NCBI GenBank assembly: GCA_000444245.1 | Contig: ATSW01054670.1 | Location: 1 to 27,539 of the forward strand | DNA: 27,539 nt | From: Botryllus schlosseri | Lineage: Eukaryota; Chordata; Ascidiacea; Stolidobranchia; Styelidae | Direction of reading: 5' to 3' | Shown: piece after piece, positions 27,101 through 27,539 of the stretch | How the letters are laid out: each line of letters starts with the position of its first letter | How positions within the stretch are numbered: position 1 is the stretch's first letter | The notes under the pieces: generated by a model | What the model was told of the DNA's origin: nothing | What the model saw: only the letters and a program-made list of their open reading frames with translations | Database searches by the model: none | Made by a program: the position numbers and the translations under genes

Positions 27101-27446
27101 ACGGCTTCGCATTGGCGTTTTCGCTTTTTTGAATAACTAGTTTTTGGCCCATTCGTCCATAACACTATGAACTCAGCGGGTGCGTTTTTTTCCTTCTTGG
27201 AATTGGGTATCAATAATGTCAGCAACCACTGTGAGGGCCTTGAAACCATGACTGGCAGAAAGTCGGCATACGAACCATAATGCTCAAGGCTAAAATCGCT
27301 GCAAATTGGCTTCTGATTTGCGTTCATTCAGCCTCGACATGTCTCGGGACGAGGACACCAGCCTGCGCCCGGGCGCGACCTGTCTCACTCGCCAAGACTT
27401 TGACAGCTCGGACGACTACGCGAAATATATACGCAGCAAGATTAAG
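78..27446 (+). CDS. HERC2: HERC2-like giant E3 ubiquitin ligase, N-terminal half (partial gene, 40 exons)
   Basis: Partial gene, open at both ends. The inferred spliced product of about 2,200 residues follows human HERC2 (4,834 residues) from the first RCC1-like propeller to just before the CPH domain. Anchors seen in order: propeller strands ending in ALSTTGEVYFGG, FHVWG, GDVYSWKYG and VLAWG; QEKECMLVSVVNLLHLQLQ (human has QEKECVAVATLNLLRLQL); FGRGLLACLLKYHNL; the MIB/HERC2 signature KVVRGRDWKWDEQDG; ALAVIGRVDERMYVGG; a UBA-like LKDMGFKDKHVLRAY; and SSDDYAKYIRSKIK (human SNDDYAVYVRENIQ). HERC2 family proteins are HECT-type ubiquitin ligases acting in DNA-damage signalling, centrosome function and protein turnover; the catalytic HECT domain would be far downstream. 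Exons are 73-447 bp and introns mostly 58-1,725 bp. Unusual: no cytochrome-b5-like domain, one 31-bp intron, and one junction whose phases do not agree. Whether the gene is functional cannot be judged from half of it, but no in-frame stops interrupt the exons. Confidence 0.88.
185..244 (+). other. 60-bp intron with no in-frame stop
   Basis: Begins gtgagt and ends ttttag. It is 60 bp, a multiple of three, and contains no stop in the host frame, so exons 1 and 2 form one open frame across it. Splicing it out gives STTG-EVYFGG, the family pattern, whereas reading through adds 20 unrelated residues. I call it an intron on that basis. Confidence 0.75.
245..409 (+). CDS. HERC2: Exon 2: RLD1 blade
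   Basis: Starts by completing Gly, then EVYFGGYVANAPF, and runs to RGRIVDIACGREYIVIVPEE. IVDIACG is the clearest RCC1 hallmark in the window (human VVHIACGSTYSAAITAEG). It ends in phase 1 at a ggtaataag donor. The usual Trp of the WG pair is replaced (YFGG), a sign of propeller divergence. Confidence 0.82.
410..838 (+). other. Intron 2
   Basis: Unremarkable 429-bp intron. An alternative acceptor (ctttcag at 747) lies inside an open frame continuous with exon 3, but its phase does not fit exon 2 and the extra residues do not look like RCC1 repeat. No repeat recognised. Confidence 0.6.
839..981 (+). CDS. HERC2: Exon 3: RLD1 blade
   Basis: Acceptor gtctgcag at 831-838. The first two bases complete Gly, giving PEEG-DCYSWFQGDRVSLAQ, which lines up with human ITAEGELYTWGRGNYGRLGHG. 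It ends STAVALSEDNE in phase 0 at gtgaga. With exon 4 it makes VALSEDNE-ITIMAVEDGGVLSW, matching human VACGSGDAQTLAVTENGQVWSW, so no exon appears to be missing at this join despite the 1.7-kb intron. Confidence 0.78.
1575..1582 (+). repeat. 8-bp target-site duplication, left copy
   Basis: ATACTTAG directly before the element end CAGTGTTG. The partner is ATACTTGG at 2546-2553, with 7 of 8 bases the same. Confidence 0.75.
1583..2545. mobile_element. Non-autonomous hAT-type DNA transposon, 963 bp
   Basis: Starts CAGTGTTGGGATCAAGTC and ends with the reverse complement of CAGTGTTGTGATGACTC, so it has inverted ends beginning CAGTGTTG. Near-matching 8-bp target duplications flank it. CAG-beginning ends and 8-bp duplications are the hAT superfamily pattern. 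Both subterminal zones (1590-1760 and 2396-2535) are packed with degenerate direct and inverted copies of a GACTCGAGTCAAGTCAAGTCA-like motif. The middle has small open frames with no recognisable transposase, so it is a deletion derivative or MITE-like element. One mismatch in the target duplication and differing ends suggest moderate age. Confidence 0.8.
2546..2553 (+). repeat. 8-bp target-site duplication, right copy
   Basis: ATACTTGG directly after the element end CAACACTG; pairs with 1575-1582. Confidence 0.75.
2709..2877 (+). CDS. HERC2: Exon 4: RLD1 blade
   Basis: Acceptor gcgcgcag, phase 0. Reads ITIMAVEDGGVLSWDGA, then RICKVCAGCSFVATISDNGE and FHVWG, matching human [24 protein letters not shown]. 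It ends in phase 1 within the Gly codon at ggggta. The following 65-bp intron (2878-2942) is among the short ones. Confidence 0.82.
2943..3073 (+). CDS. HERC2: Exon 5: RLD1 blade
   Basis: Acceptor tttacgtcag. The first two bases complete the Gly of VWG, followed by AGIGGLIDSTDYEIDPTLVK and TGEHVFVLDEQGD, a full blade strand set. It ends in phase 0 before gttagt. Confidence 0.82.
3133..3168 (+). repeat. 36-bp direct repeat, copy 1
   Basis: Identical to 3247-3282; core CTACTGGTTGGAATTGAACC. The spacer between the copies also begins and ends with ATTTATTTTTATAT-like sequence, suggesting a local duplication of about 114 bp. Confidence 0.85.
3247..3282 (+). repeat. 36-bp direct repeat, copy 2
   Basis: Second exact copy, 114 bp downstream of the first. 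Both belong to a dispersed family also seen degenerate at about 4185-4310 and 19060-19320. Confidence 0.85.
4416..4488 (+). CDS. HERC2: Exon 6: RLD1 blade (73 bp)
   Basis: Acceptor tgattgcag, phase 0. It completes GD-VYSWKYGSQCGLTKDSKF, a normal RCC1 strand with a conserved SW. Donor gtacgg; ends with one base of a Gly codon. Confidence 0.82.
4598..4734 (+). CDS. HERC2: Exon 7: end of RLD1
   Basis: Acceptor aatccgcag; G plus GA completes Gly, then LSAGIDGVLAWGVDDCYSSK and LPESCPFVLQPDRE, with the tail TLSLLDCFLTK. Human has IACGPAQSFAWSS, then RVPFVVD and a helical tail. It closes the propeller and leads into the linker. Ends in phase 0 at gtaagt. Confidence 0.82.
4735..5168 (+). other. Intron 7
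   Basis: 434 bp, AT-rich with some self-complementary AATTAT/ATAATT stretches; no repeat family or gene recognised. Confidence 0.55.
5169..5282 (+). CDS. HERC2: Exon 8: first linker helix
   Basis: Acceptor tattgcag, phase 0. Contains DLSQEKECMLVSVVNLLHLQ, one of the strongest matches in the window (human QEKECVAVATLNLLRLQL). The donor gtactc is weak but is the only one that keeps phase 0 into exon 9. Confidence 0.85.
5345..5435 (+). CDS. HERC2: Exon 9: linker
   Basis: Acceptor ttttagcag after a 62-bp intron. Reads DRLLNSAVKWPCLLSVKKNV and IFLASTP, matching human ILLNSLKQTVVTLASSAG. Ends with one base of a Gly codon before gtgaga. Confidence 0.82.
5436..6129 (+). other. Intron 9
   Basis: 694 bp of low-complexity A/T-rich sequence; nothing recognised on either strand. 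Confidence 0.5.
6130..6275 (+). CDS. HERC2: Exon 10: linker helices
   Basis: Acceptor ttgtttcag. Reads GVATCTMTAAQNCLRAGWEI then LLPSIEERASTLSTIL, matching human [35 protein letters not shown]. Ends in phase 0 at gtaatg. Confidence 0.88.
6276..7087 (+). other. Intron 10
   Basis: 812 bp. A fragment at about 6345-6465 is rich in TACTT / CTTCTACTTG motifs of the dispersed family seen in several other introns. The remainder is unremarkable. Confidence 0.5.
7088..7227 (+). CDS. HERC2: Exon 11: linker helices
   Basis: Acceptor atatttcag, phase 0. Reads EFLINLLIESLTNDQALEVL then LSEAALCSIKIQ, matching human RFMIDLLVGSLMADGGLESALHAAI. Ends with two bases of an Arg codon before gtaaat. Confidence 0.87.
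7321..7492 (+). CDS. HERC2: Exon 12: linker
   Basis: Acceptor gtgtttag; A completes Arg. Contains a Lys/Asp-rich stretch followed by DQHSLRFLLKFHTIITAYAL, matching human RSASLDLLLRFQRLLISKLY. Ends in phase 0 at gtgagc. Confidence 0.83.
7493..8452 (+). other. Intron 12
   Basis: 960 bp. About 7735-7870 has scattered GACTTGG / TTCGGCGACA motifs like those in the hAT-related debris at 13680-13750 and 22190-22303, but no termini. Otherwise nothing recognised. Confidence 0.45.
8453..8653 (+). CDS. HERC2: Exon 13: linker
   Basis: Acceptor gactttacag, phase 0. Contains LLLLHEYTKLLCAHVSVVLK and ASSIVTDFE, matching human SLLKKYTALLCTHIGDILPVAASIAS. Ends in phase 0 with VLQPL before gtatgt. Confidence 0.86.
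8654..9647 (+). other. Intron 13
   Basis: 994 bp; includes a C-run (about 9208-9224) and AT-rich sequence. No exon, in particular no cytochrome-b5-like sequence, and no named repeat. Confidence 0.5.
9648..9864 (+). CDS. HERC2: Exon 14: linker, up to the point where the Cyt-b5 domain would follow
   Basis: Acceptor gctttacag, phase 0. Contains VRELAKLLKALDSFNARAPG then MAKEEESVLQFSG, matching human LLGGLLEHLDRFNHLAPGKERDDHEELAWPGIMESFFTG. In human HERC2 a cytochrome-b5-like domain follows soon after. The good donor ggtaaca leaves one base (G), which does not suit the best acceptor of exon 15. An alternative donor at 9883 (gtagtc) would give the right phase. Confidence 0.78.
10019..10193 (+). 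CDS. HERC2: Exon 15: linker after the missing Cyt-b5 domain
   Basis: Contains YLDSLPYIDLRKARRRKQKK then NLEDYVSGLTHCTRSLAIFL and ATHLLGYQ, matching human DLGSLSSPLIDTERNLGLLLGLHASYLA. The start is uncertain: the acceptor gagtacag (10018), behind a long pyrimidine tract, needs two carried-in bases, whereas exon 14 ends with one. The frame is open back to 9904. The end at CAA before gtgcga, phase 0, is clear. The inserted basic run KARRRKQKK is not in human as I recall it. Confidence 0.65.
10977..10980 (+). repeat. TTAA target duplication, left
   Basis: TTAA next to the left inverted end; the partner is at 11661-11664. The bases outside also mirror each other (CCTGT / ACAGG), possibly by chance. 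Confidence 0.7.
10981..11660. mobile_element. 680-bp TTAA-flanked non-autonomous element (piggyBac- or Kolobok-like)
   Basis: The left end GGGGACTAGCAAGTCAAAA is matched exactly by the reverse complement of the right end, giving perfect 19-bp terminal inverted repeats flanked by TTAA on both sides. TTAA targeting is known for piggyBac and Kolobok elements; the internal sequence shows no transposase, so I cannot choose. Intact ends and target suggest a fairly recent insertion. It contains a short tandem ACAAAATTTT pair near 11440. Confidence 0.8.
11661..11664 (+). repeat. TTAA target duplication, right
   Basis: TTAA directly after the right inverted end; pairs with 10977-10980. Confidence 0.7.
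11751..11856 (+). CDS. HERC2: Exon 16: linker
   Basis: Acceptor cattgccag, phase 0. Reads KHEKAREKLAAIPEPVRCLF then KHGLNAKENAVDNDS, in the place of human PVEIECAKWLQSSIFSGGLQ; similarity is low but position and phase fit. Ends with one base of the next codon before gtgttt. Confidence 0.72.
11919..12136 (+). CDS. HERC2: Exon 17: linker helices
   Basis: Acceptor tgtgtcag after a 62-bp intron. Contains SLTIQKFLLLLVIKESQFDG and ACNFLRKFEQMSKKIGYF, matching human HSQAFLQAIADNNIQDHNVKDFLCQIERYCRQCH. Ends ..CLEE in phase 0 at gtaacc. Confidence 0.83.
12193..12306 (+). repeat. Partial copy of foldback-element family A (left arm only)
   Basis: Shares GACACTCGTC, GGGTAATCGTC, AACTAGTA and AACATTGTATATCAACA, in the same order and orientation, with the left arm of the full element at 19347. 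Only about 115 bp is present, so it is a truncated relic. Confidence 0.75.
12369..12550 (+). CDS. HERC2: Exon 18: linker
   Basis: Acceptor gttttcag, phase 0. Reads FGRGLLACLLKYHNLADMAL then AAIVELCRIVGKAKLNLVKE, matching human VGRLLLCCLLKHEDLGHVAL and KSVVDVCRVVYQAKCSLIKT. One of the strongest homology blocks. Ends with AA of a Lys codon before gtatgc. Confidence 0.88.
12551..13044 (+). repeat. Intron 18, an old tandem duplication
   Basis: Two diverged copies of one block lie in tandem: CAATCTCAAA plus a GTGxATATGAxTCAT motif at 12611 and 12819, CAGTCaAAATgCCCAT at 12717 and 12983, and TTGATAAGAATTAATTTCT at 12752-12770 and 13017-13035. The spacing is about 208 to 266 bp. The second copy runs into the acceptor used by exon 19. 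Confidence 0.75.
13045..13261 (+). CDS. HERC2: Exon 19: linker
   Basis: Acceptor tatgtcttag; G completes Lys. Contains SYAEICTPLLDRLSFLLTEV then PKSRWQSAFDLIKKH, matching human SYKEVCAPVIERLRFLFNEL and LPRWRRIAQKIIRERRKK. Ends in phase 0 at gtgaga. Confidence 0.87.
13367..13541 (+). CDS. HERC2: Exon 20: linker
   Basis: Acceptor atttttcag, phase 0. Lys-rich start KKENKNPKRKSPVDYWGLIY, then SDFESLKHTINGTG, matching human IKSPKDKWQPLLSTVTGVHKYKWLKQNVQG. Ends with one base before gtgagt. Confidence 0.84.
13639..13750. repeat. hAT-related debris (composite)
   Basis: Starts CAGTGGTTCCCAACCTG, like the 25604 element, and ends AACAACCCTG (reverse complement CAGGGTTGTT), like the end of the 22190-22303 debris. 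The flanking 8 bp do not match, so this is a composite or deletion relic rather than one clean insertion. It sits just before the acceptor of exon 21. Confidence 0.5.
13773..13996 (+). CDS. HERC2: Exon 21: linker helices
   Basis: Acceptor cgttttttcag, phase 1. Contains RAIRDTLTTCQTSVRNATLA, LREMLAIFCEDYAMPSTYLC and VSWSTLFDELADSIP, matching human QLERAEVRLEGIDTILKLASKNFLLPSVQYAMFCGWQRLIPEG. Ends in phase 0 at gtgagt. Confidence 0.84.
14101..14320 (+). repeat. Minisatellite with a 70-bp unit
   Basis: Bases 14151-14220 and 14221-14290 are identical 70-bp units (start TAGAACTAGAACTACTCATT); partial, diverged units flank them on both sides. Within the unit CTAGAACT-like words repeat, so it probably arose from a shorter motif. 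Confidence 0.85.
14333..14413 (-). repeat. Partial copy of foldback-element family A (right arm only)
   Basis: CTAGTTGCTGACGATTACCC then CTGACGAGTGTCA, ATATTCCGGTTCATTTCAAT and a final ATATACTATCC. This is the right arm of the 19347-19872 element. The minisatellite abuts it directly on the left. Confidence 0.75.
14453..14615 (+). CDS. HERC2: Exon 22: linker
   Basis: Acceptor actaattag, phase 0 (a second in-phase acceptor, attgag, at 14461 would drop three residues). An acidic and variable start, then VDFNYKLAQKEFGIWAI, matching human VDLIPPFNRMLLEVTFGKLYAWAV. The frame must shift just after WAI; the donor ataa|gtaata at 14616 does this. Confidence 0.78.
14616..14646 (+). other. 31-bp intron, or a frameshift
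   Basis: Begins gtaata and ends cttcgtag. Removing it gives WAI-NIALTDEHIVEKFRR, matching human WAVQNIRNVLMDASAKF on both sides of the join. At 31 bp it is about half the size of the next shortest introns here (58-65 bp). It could instead be a frameshift in the gene or an assembly error. Confidence 0.55.
14647..14812 (+). CDS. HERC2: Exon 23: linker
   Basis: Reads NIALTDEHIVEKFRRTAIEA, then a variable acidic segment, then STIDQQVLLSQSM. The donor atgtaggg (14813) leaves AT, which with G from exon 24 makes Met. Using it avoids the in-frame stop at 14813-14815 and keeps the phase. Human counterpart: NIRNVLMDASAKFKELGIQP. Confidence 0.75.
14874..15037 (+). CDS. HERC2: Exon 24: linker helices
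   Basis: Acceptor tgcttgcag after a 61-bp intron. Contains ESQTLQFLWSYEESCLAQSV then LWGCQTLLEKILTILSEFG, matching human ARFLLVMLSMLTLQHGANNLDLLLNSGMLALTQTALRLIG. Ends with one base before gtcagt. Confidence 0.83.
15038..15473 (+). other. Intron 24 with two repeat fragments
   Basis: About 15165-15230 has the TACTC / AGTAGAAGTA motifs of the dispersed family. About 15246-15360, starting CAGGGCTGTATTGACTC, is rich in GACTCGAGTC words like the hAT-type element at 1583. No clear termini or duplications. Confidence 0.5.
15474..15726 (+). CDS. HERC2: Exon 25: MIB/HERC2 domain, main part
   Basis: Acceptor gccttgcag. After a linker (DPDADANPKDALTLLSSKAS) comes the MIB/HERC2 domain: MVSIGTKVVRGRDWKWDEQD, GSPPGQGRVIDLPEDDGWVR, VKWERTGICNSYR. 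Human reads [47 protein letters not shown]. The conserved Trp residues (DWKW, GW, KW) and NSYR are all present. Best single domain call in the window; in the Mind-bomb family this fold binds substrate, and in HERC2 its partner is less certain. Ends with AG of Arg before gtgagg. Confidence 0.95.
16155..16726. mobile_element. Possible non-autonomous DNA transposon with TGGTATGG ends
   Basis: The left end has TGGTATGGTATGG and GGAATxxGGAAtTTCCATA. The right end read in reverse begins CAGGGCATGGTATGG and contains GGTATGGAATATGGAAAG and GGTATGGTA. The terminal regions are imperfect inverted repeats built of TATGG words around an AT-rich core. No convincing target duplication; the left terminus is uncertain by several bases. 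Confidence 0.45.
16753..16784 (+). repeat. GATA-type microsatellite
   Basis: Imperfect run of GATA/GGTA words, ending in AGATAGATAGG. It sits where the 3' tail of the minus-strand LINE fragment would be and is best read as that tail. Confidence 0.75.
16785..17250 (-). mobile_element. 5'-truncated LINE, 3' end with reverse-transcriptase C-terminus
   Basis: On the minus strand 17188-17069 encodes NSLHFVVAETWNNLPGEQ, then PIPQWQFKTKYKNYLLQTYF, then a stop. A WNNLP motif followed by a basic FK..YLL tail is the classic C-terminal end of non-LTR retrotransposon polymerases of the CR1/L2/Jockey kind. Downstream on that strand come about 280 bp of 3' UTR ending in AATAAAAAG and the GATA tail. One in-frame stop lies upstream, at 17198-17200. 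The 5' limit is uncertain. Orientation is opposite to the host gene. Confidence 0.8.
17452..17641 (+). CDS. HERC2: Exon 26: end of MIB/HERC2 domain and acidic-basic tail
   Basis: Acceptor tttgtgcag. A completes Arg of NSYR, then LGKDDKYDVMLAEP, matching human MGKEGKYDLKLAEL. A charged stretch (KIPKEDYEIKKKDKTK) replaces the human acidic loop, then DYPLMLLKRACSYAMQ matches human INLLQTLCLSAGVHA. Ends in phase 0 at gtgcaa. The frame stays open to 17857 but the sequence beyond is not HERC2-like. Confidence 0.9.
17642..18532 (+). other. Intron 26
   Basis: 891 bp. The first 216 bp are open in the exon 26 frame by chance. I see no repeat family or RNA gene. Confidence 0.5.
18533..18646 (+). CDS. 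HERC2: Exon 27: linker helix
   Basis: Acceptor ttattttgcag, phase 0. Reads MQYLTLATSDDVNQGAARIV then SKRLLNILNP, matching human EIMQSEATKTLCGLLRMLVESG. Ends in phase 0 at gtgagt. The next intron is 58 bp, the shortest regular one. Confidence 0.82.
18705..18810 (+). CDS. HERC2: Exon 28: linker
   Basis: Acceptor tgattgcag, phase 0. Reads DDDWASFYFVRALLGNGALC then VFVTQDWITSLQ, matching human HRSWCTLGFVRSIALTPQVC and LSSPQWITLLMK. Ends with one base before gttcgt. Confidence 0.86.
18811..20015 (+). other. Intron 28, carrying a full foldback element
   Basis: 1,205 bp. About 19060-19320 is a degenerate copy of the TACTGGTTGGAATTGA family of intron 5, and 19347-19872 is the foldback element. The remaining ends are unremarkable. 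Confidence 0.6.
19347..19872. mobile_element. 526-bp foldback (MITE-like) element, family A
   Basis: The two halves are inverted copies over almost the whole length: arms of about 250 bp around a loop near 19615. Matching arm blocks include the ends AATAGTATAT, then CGGCTGACACTCGTCAGGG, TAATCGTCAGCAACTAGTAG, AACATTGxATATCAACAAT, ATTTGATAAAAGTC and others. It has no coding sequence. The target duplication is not clear: ends vary as TTAAATAGTAT and TGAATAGTAT. Three truncated relatives lie in this gene (12193, 14333, 21035). Transcribed within the pre-mRNA it would form a long hairpin. Confidence 0.82.
20016..20207 (+). CDS. HERC2: Exon 29: linker helices
   Basis: Acceptor tgcttcag. Contains GRQMPKQVQAVRLYGRLLAS then LNRHKDTVFYLFNTLGNLA, matching human SLQRQILAVHLLQAVLPSWDKTERARDMKCLVEKLFDFLGSLL. 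Ends with one base before gtaatt. Confidence 0.85.
20277..20367 (+). CDS. HERC2: Exon 30: linker
   Basis: Acceptor catttgcag after a 69-bp intron. Reads LSLFADHASCVAEHLIQIIR, matching human ASLTATHSSTLAEEVVALLR. Ends with AG of the Arg codon before gtgtgt. Confidence 0.82.
20474..20497 (-). repeat. Solo hAT-like end
   Basis: AAAAAAGGTCGGGAACAACTG read in reverse is CAGTTGTTCCCGACC, close to the CAGTGGTTCCCAACC ends seen at 13639 and 25604. No partner end nearby. Confidence 0.5.
20595..20879 (+). CDS. HERC2: Exon 31: linker and small beta-rich segment
   Basis: Acceptor ctttttctcag; A completes Arg. Helix MLHPKLVWKDTINDMIINAL, then ALAVIGRVDERMYVGGNVV, then KGTIVNVSPENLVTVYFYDD, matching human LMAVLAVIGGIDGRLRLGGQVMHD and GTVTRITPKGKITVQFSDMRTCRV. 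One of the best conserved blocks. Ends with AG before gtgagg. Confidence 0.92.
20880..21433 (+). other. Intron 31
   Basis: 554 bp, with a right-arm fragment of the foldback family at about 21035-21204. The rest shows nothing recognised. Confidence 0.55.
21035..21204 (-). repeat. Partial copy of foldback-element family A (right half)
   Basis: ATTCGGAATTTCATGC, GCGTCATATTTTGTGATTCG, CTGACGATTACCCCTGACGA and GAGTATACTATTCAAG follow the right arm of the 19347 element in order. The left arm is missing. Confidence 0.78.
21434..21668 (+). CDS. HERC2: Exon 32: linker
   Basis: Acceptor gtgtgacag; G completes Arg. Contains CFDWGLLPWDSGLVSVCSSL, in the place of human LPFTEPMLSVWAQLVNLAG, then a Glu/Gln-rich linker. 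Ends in phase 0 at the weak donor gttggt, the site that fits exon 33. Confidence 0.72.
21669..22588 (+). other. Intron 32 with hAT-related debris
   Basis: 920 bp. 21835-21920 and 22150-22303 contain many ACTTGAGTCA / GACTCGAGTC words. The right part ends GGCGACAACCCCG, related to 13680-13750. This resembles a 1583-type hAT element with degraded ends. The core 21930-22120 is AT-rich with no coding. Confidence 0.55.
21835..22303. repeat. Degraded hAT-type element rich in GACTCGAGTC words
   Basis: Subterminal repeats on both sides resemble those of the 963-bp element at 1583, but neither terminus nor an 8-bp duplication can be fixed. The right segment GGTGAATTAAAAATGACTC through TCAAAACTATAAATGTGAG closely parallels 13660-13710. 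Confidence 0.5.
22589..23035 (+). CDS. HERC2: Exon 33: linker with low-complexity region (largest exon)
   Basis: Acceptor ttctttcag, phase 0. Starts YRQLRLYVYLMRALPVLLQN then QHTLRTVVKYSPP, matching human CQQLKLYILKAGRALLSHQDKLRQILS. The next 100 or so residues are Pro/Ser/Thr/Asp/Glu rich and probably disordered, with a basic-Ser motif SNRRRCVSDSD that could be a phosphosite. Ends in phase 0 at gtaagc. Confidence 0.84.
23036..23557 (+). other. Intron 33
   Basis: 522 bp; a short A-run and a few TACTTC / GGAAGTAG motifs (about 23330-23460) of the dispersed family; otherwise nothing. Confidence 0.45.
23558..23784 (+). CDS. HERC2: Exon 34: linker
   Basis: Acceptor tttctccag, phase 0. Contains NTLEDLLSLAVLPSRVKPSF, EDIDRAVASLLVFLESSPAA and FEDCAE, matching human LLQQLLASATQPSPVKAIFDKQELEAAALAVCQCLAVESTHPSSPGFEDC. 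GC-rich compared with its introns. Ends with AG before gtaaag. Confidence 0.88.
23785..24263 (+). other. Intron 34
   Basis: 479 bp, nothing recognised beyond a few CCGGT words. Confidence 0.45.
24264..24336 (+). CDS. HERC2: Exon 35: basic segment (73 bp)
   Basis: Acceptor tttcttgcag; A completes Arg. Reads DNQNWRQSRSERRARQIEHV, a very basic stretch with no close human match. Position fits human VAVQHIRPARVKRRKQS. Ends in phase 0 at gtaggt. Called from phase, splice sites and position. Confidence 0.6.
24337..24792 (+). other. Intron 35
   Basis: 456 bp; about 24545-24660 is TACTC/CTTCTACTTAC-motif debris of the dispersed family. Otherwise unremarkable. Confidence 0.5.
24793..24878 (+). CDS. 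HERC2: Exon 36: basic segment
   Basis: Acceptor caattacag, phase 0. Reads QLHDNSMRRHLQERLRRYDR then TPRNSTTP, Arg-rich. No family motif; called from phase and splice sites (donor gttcac is weak). Together with exon 35 it lengthens the basic region before the UBA-like segment. Confidence 0.5.
24941..25092 (+). CDS. HERC2: Exon 37: UBA-like segment, first half
   Basis: Acceptor aatccgcag. Contains LPIPAGDMKTLKDMGFKDKH then VLRAYRQL, matching human LPIVVQLMEMGFSRRNIEFALKSL. The MGF loop motif typical of UBA folds is present. Ends with one base before gtaagt. Confidence 0.85.
25184..25267 (+). CDS. HERC2: Exon 38: UBA-like segment, second half
   Basis: Acceptor tctgtacag. Reads RDLAEGGYVLDLEIVIAWLL then EHPIATIEG, matching human LPGVEALVGWLLDHSDIQVTE. 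It completes the three-helix pattern begun in exon 37. Ends with one base before gtttag. Confidence 0.85.
25596..25603 (+). repeat. 8-bp target-site duplication, left copy
   Basis: CTCCAGAG before the element, against TTCTAGAG after it (26053-26060): 6 of 8 bases the same and close to CTCTAGAG, a typical hAT target. Confidence 0.65.
25604..26052. mobile_element. 449-bp non-autonomous hAT-type element
   Basis: Left end CAGTGGTTTCCAACGTCG; right end in reverse CAGTGGTTGCCAACCTTTTT. This is the well-known CAGTGGTTCCCAACCTTTTT style of hAT ends. It has a G-rich left subterminal zone (GGGGGGGCGA, AAGGGGGCGAT) and ATGGGGGCGATGAGA near the right. No transposase. 8-bp target duplications with two differences suggest it is old. 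Confidence 0.85.
26053..26060 (+). repeat. 8-bp target-site duplication, right copy
   Basis: TTCTAGAG; pairs with 25596-25603. Confidence 0.65.
26206..26446 (+). CDS. HERC2: Exon 39: acidic, serine-rich region
   Basis: Acceptor attcccag. Reads LDSSAAEEEDVDLDEFSVIE then later SSSSDSDSTDDGDSQESNSS. Human has an acidic stretch here too (DEYSDEEVVEDVDDAAYS). The Ser-Asp clusters look like casein-kinase-2 sites. Probably disordered. Ends with AG before gtaaat. Confidence 0.8.
26447..27331 (+). other. Intron 39 with repeat fragments
   Basis: 885 bp. 26553-26680 is dispersed TACTTGAGTAGAAGTAG debris around a short TA microsatellite (about 26604-26618). 26706 onward resembles a hAT end. Beyond about 26890 nothing recognised. 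Confidence 0.55.
26706..26800 (+). repeat. hAT-like end with GTGTCAAACTC motif
   Basis: CGGGAGTGTCAAACTCAACT followed by GTTGGCCGGC and GCGGTCC, similar to the CAGGGGTGTCAAACTC... ends of many hAT elements. CACTAGAG precedes it. No right end found, so length is unknown. Confidence 0.45.
27332..27446 (+). CDS. HERC2: Exon 40: lead-in to the CPH domain (last in window)
   Basis: Acceptor gttcattcag; C completes Ser. Reads LDMSRDEDTSLRPGATCLTR then QDFDSSDDYAKYIRSKIK, matching human RADFLSNDDYAVYVRENIQ directly before the CPH domain. Ends in phase 0 at gtgaag. Reading on would give no family match, so I place the donor here. Confidence 0.85.
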
Positions 27447-27539
27447 GTGAAGCCTACTGGGAAATTTTTTGATTACGTGGTGTCGTTTTGCATCCGAACT
27501 ATTTTTGTAAATCTGTGAACTTGCCAAGTGCCTGAGACT

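Noticed and set aside
1-27539. A second gene, tRNA, rRNA or operon-like novel system
   Set aside because: Every conserved peptide fits one HERC2-like gene in order; I saw no tRNA-like cloverleaf or rRNA sequence, though a covariance-model search was not possible.

Overview
The window is a stretch of an animal nuclear genome and holds one large protein-coding gene on the + strand, cut by both window edges. Forty short exons, separated by GT-AG introns with compatible phases at all but one junction, encode about 2,200 residues. Read in order, they follow the N-terminal half of the giant E3 ubiquitin ligase HERC2: the first RCC1-like beta-propeller (RLD1), a long helical linker, the MIB/HERC2 domain, more helical linker, a small UBA-like segment, an acidic serine-rich stretch, and the lead-in to the CPH domain. 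Comparison with human HERC2 is from memory of that sequence, not from a search. The later human domains (CPH remainder, ZZ, DOC, RLD2, RLD3, HECT) would lie downstream of the window and the N-terminus upstream. The protein is very divergent and the introns carry invertebrate-style transposon debris, so a fast-evolving invertebrate is likely; I cannot name the clade.

Layout: 78-4734 RLD1 (exons 1-7); 5169-9864 helical linker (exons 8-14); 10019-15037 further helical linker (exons 15-24); 15474-17641 MIB/HERC2 domain and tail (exons 25-26); 18533-23784 linker including a small beta-rich segment (exons 27-34); 24264-25267 basic region and UBA-like segment (exons 35-38); 26206-27446 acidic region and start of the CPH lead-in (exons 39-40). 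The cytochrome-b5-like domain that human HERC2 carries between the parts matched by exons 14 and 15 appears to be absent.

About three quarters of the window is intron, and much of it is DNA-transposon debris. It includes a 963-bp hAT-type non-autonomous element with 8-bp target duplications (1583-2545), a second hAT-type element of 449 bp (25604-26052), a 680-bp TTAA-flanked element (10981-11660), a 526-bp foldback element (19347-19872) with three partial relatives in other introns of the same gene, solo hAT-like ends, a 5'-truncated LINE on the - strand (about 16753-17250), a minisatellite and an old tandem duplication. No second gene, RNA gene, CRISPR array or operon-like system is visible. 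Nothing here amounts to a new biological system; the notable points are the domain loss, two irregular splice junctions (one implying a 31-bp intron or a frameshift), and the transposon families.
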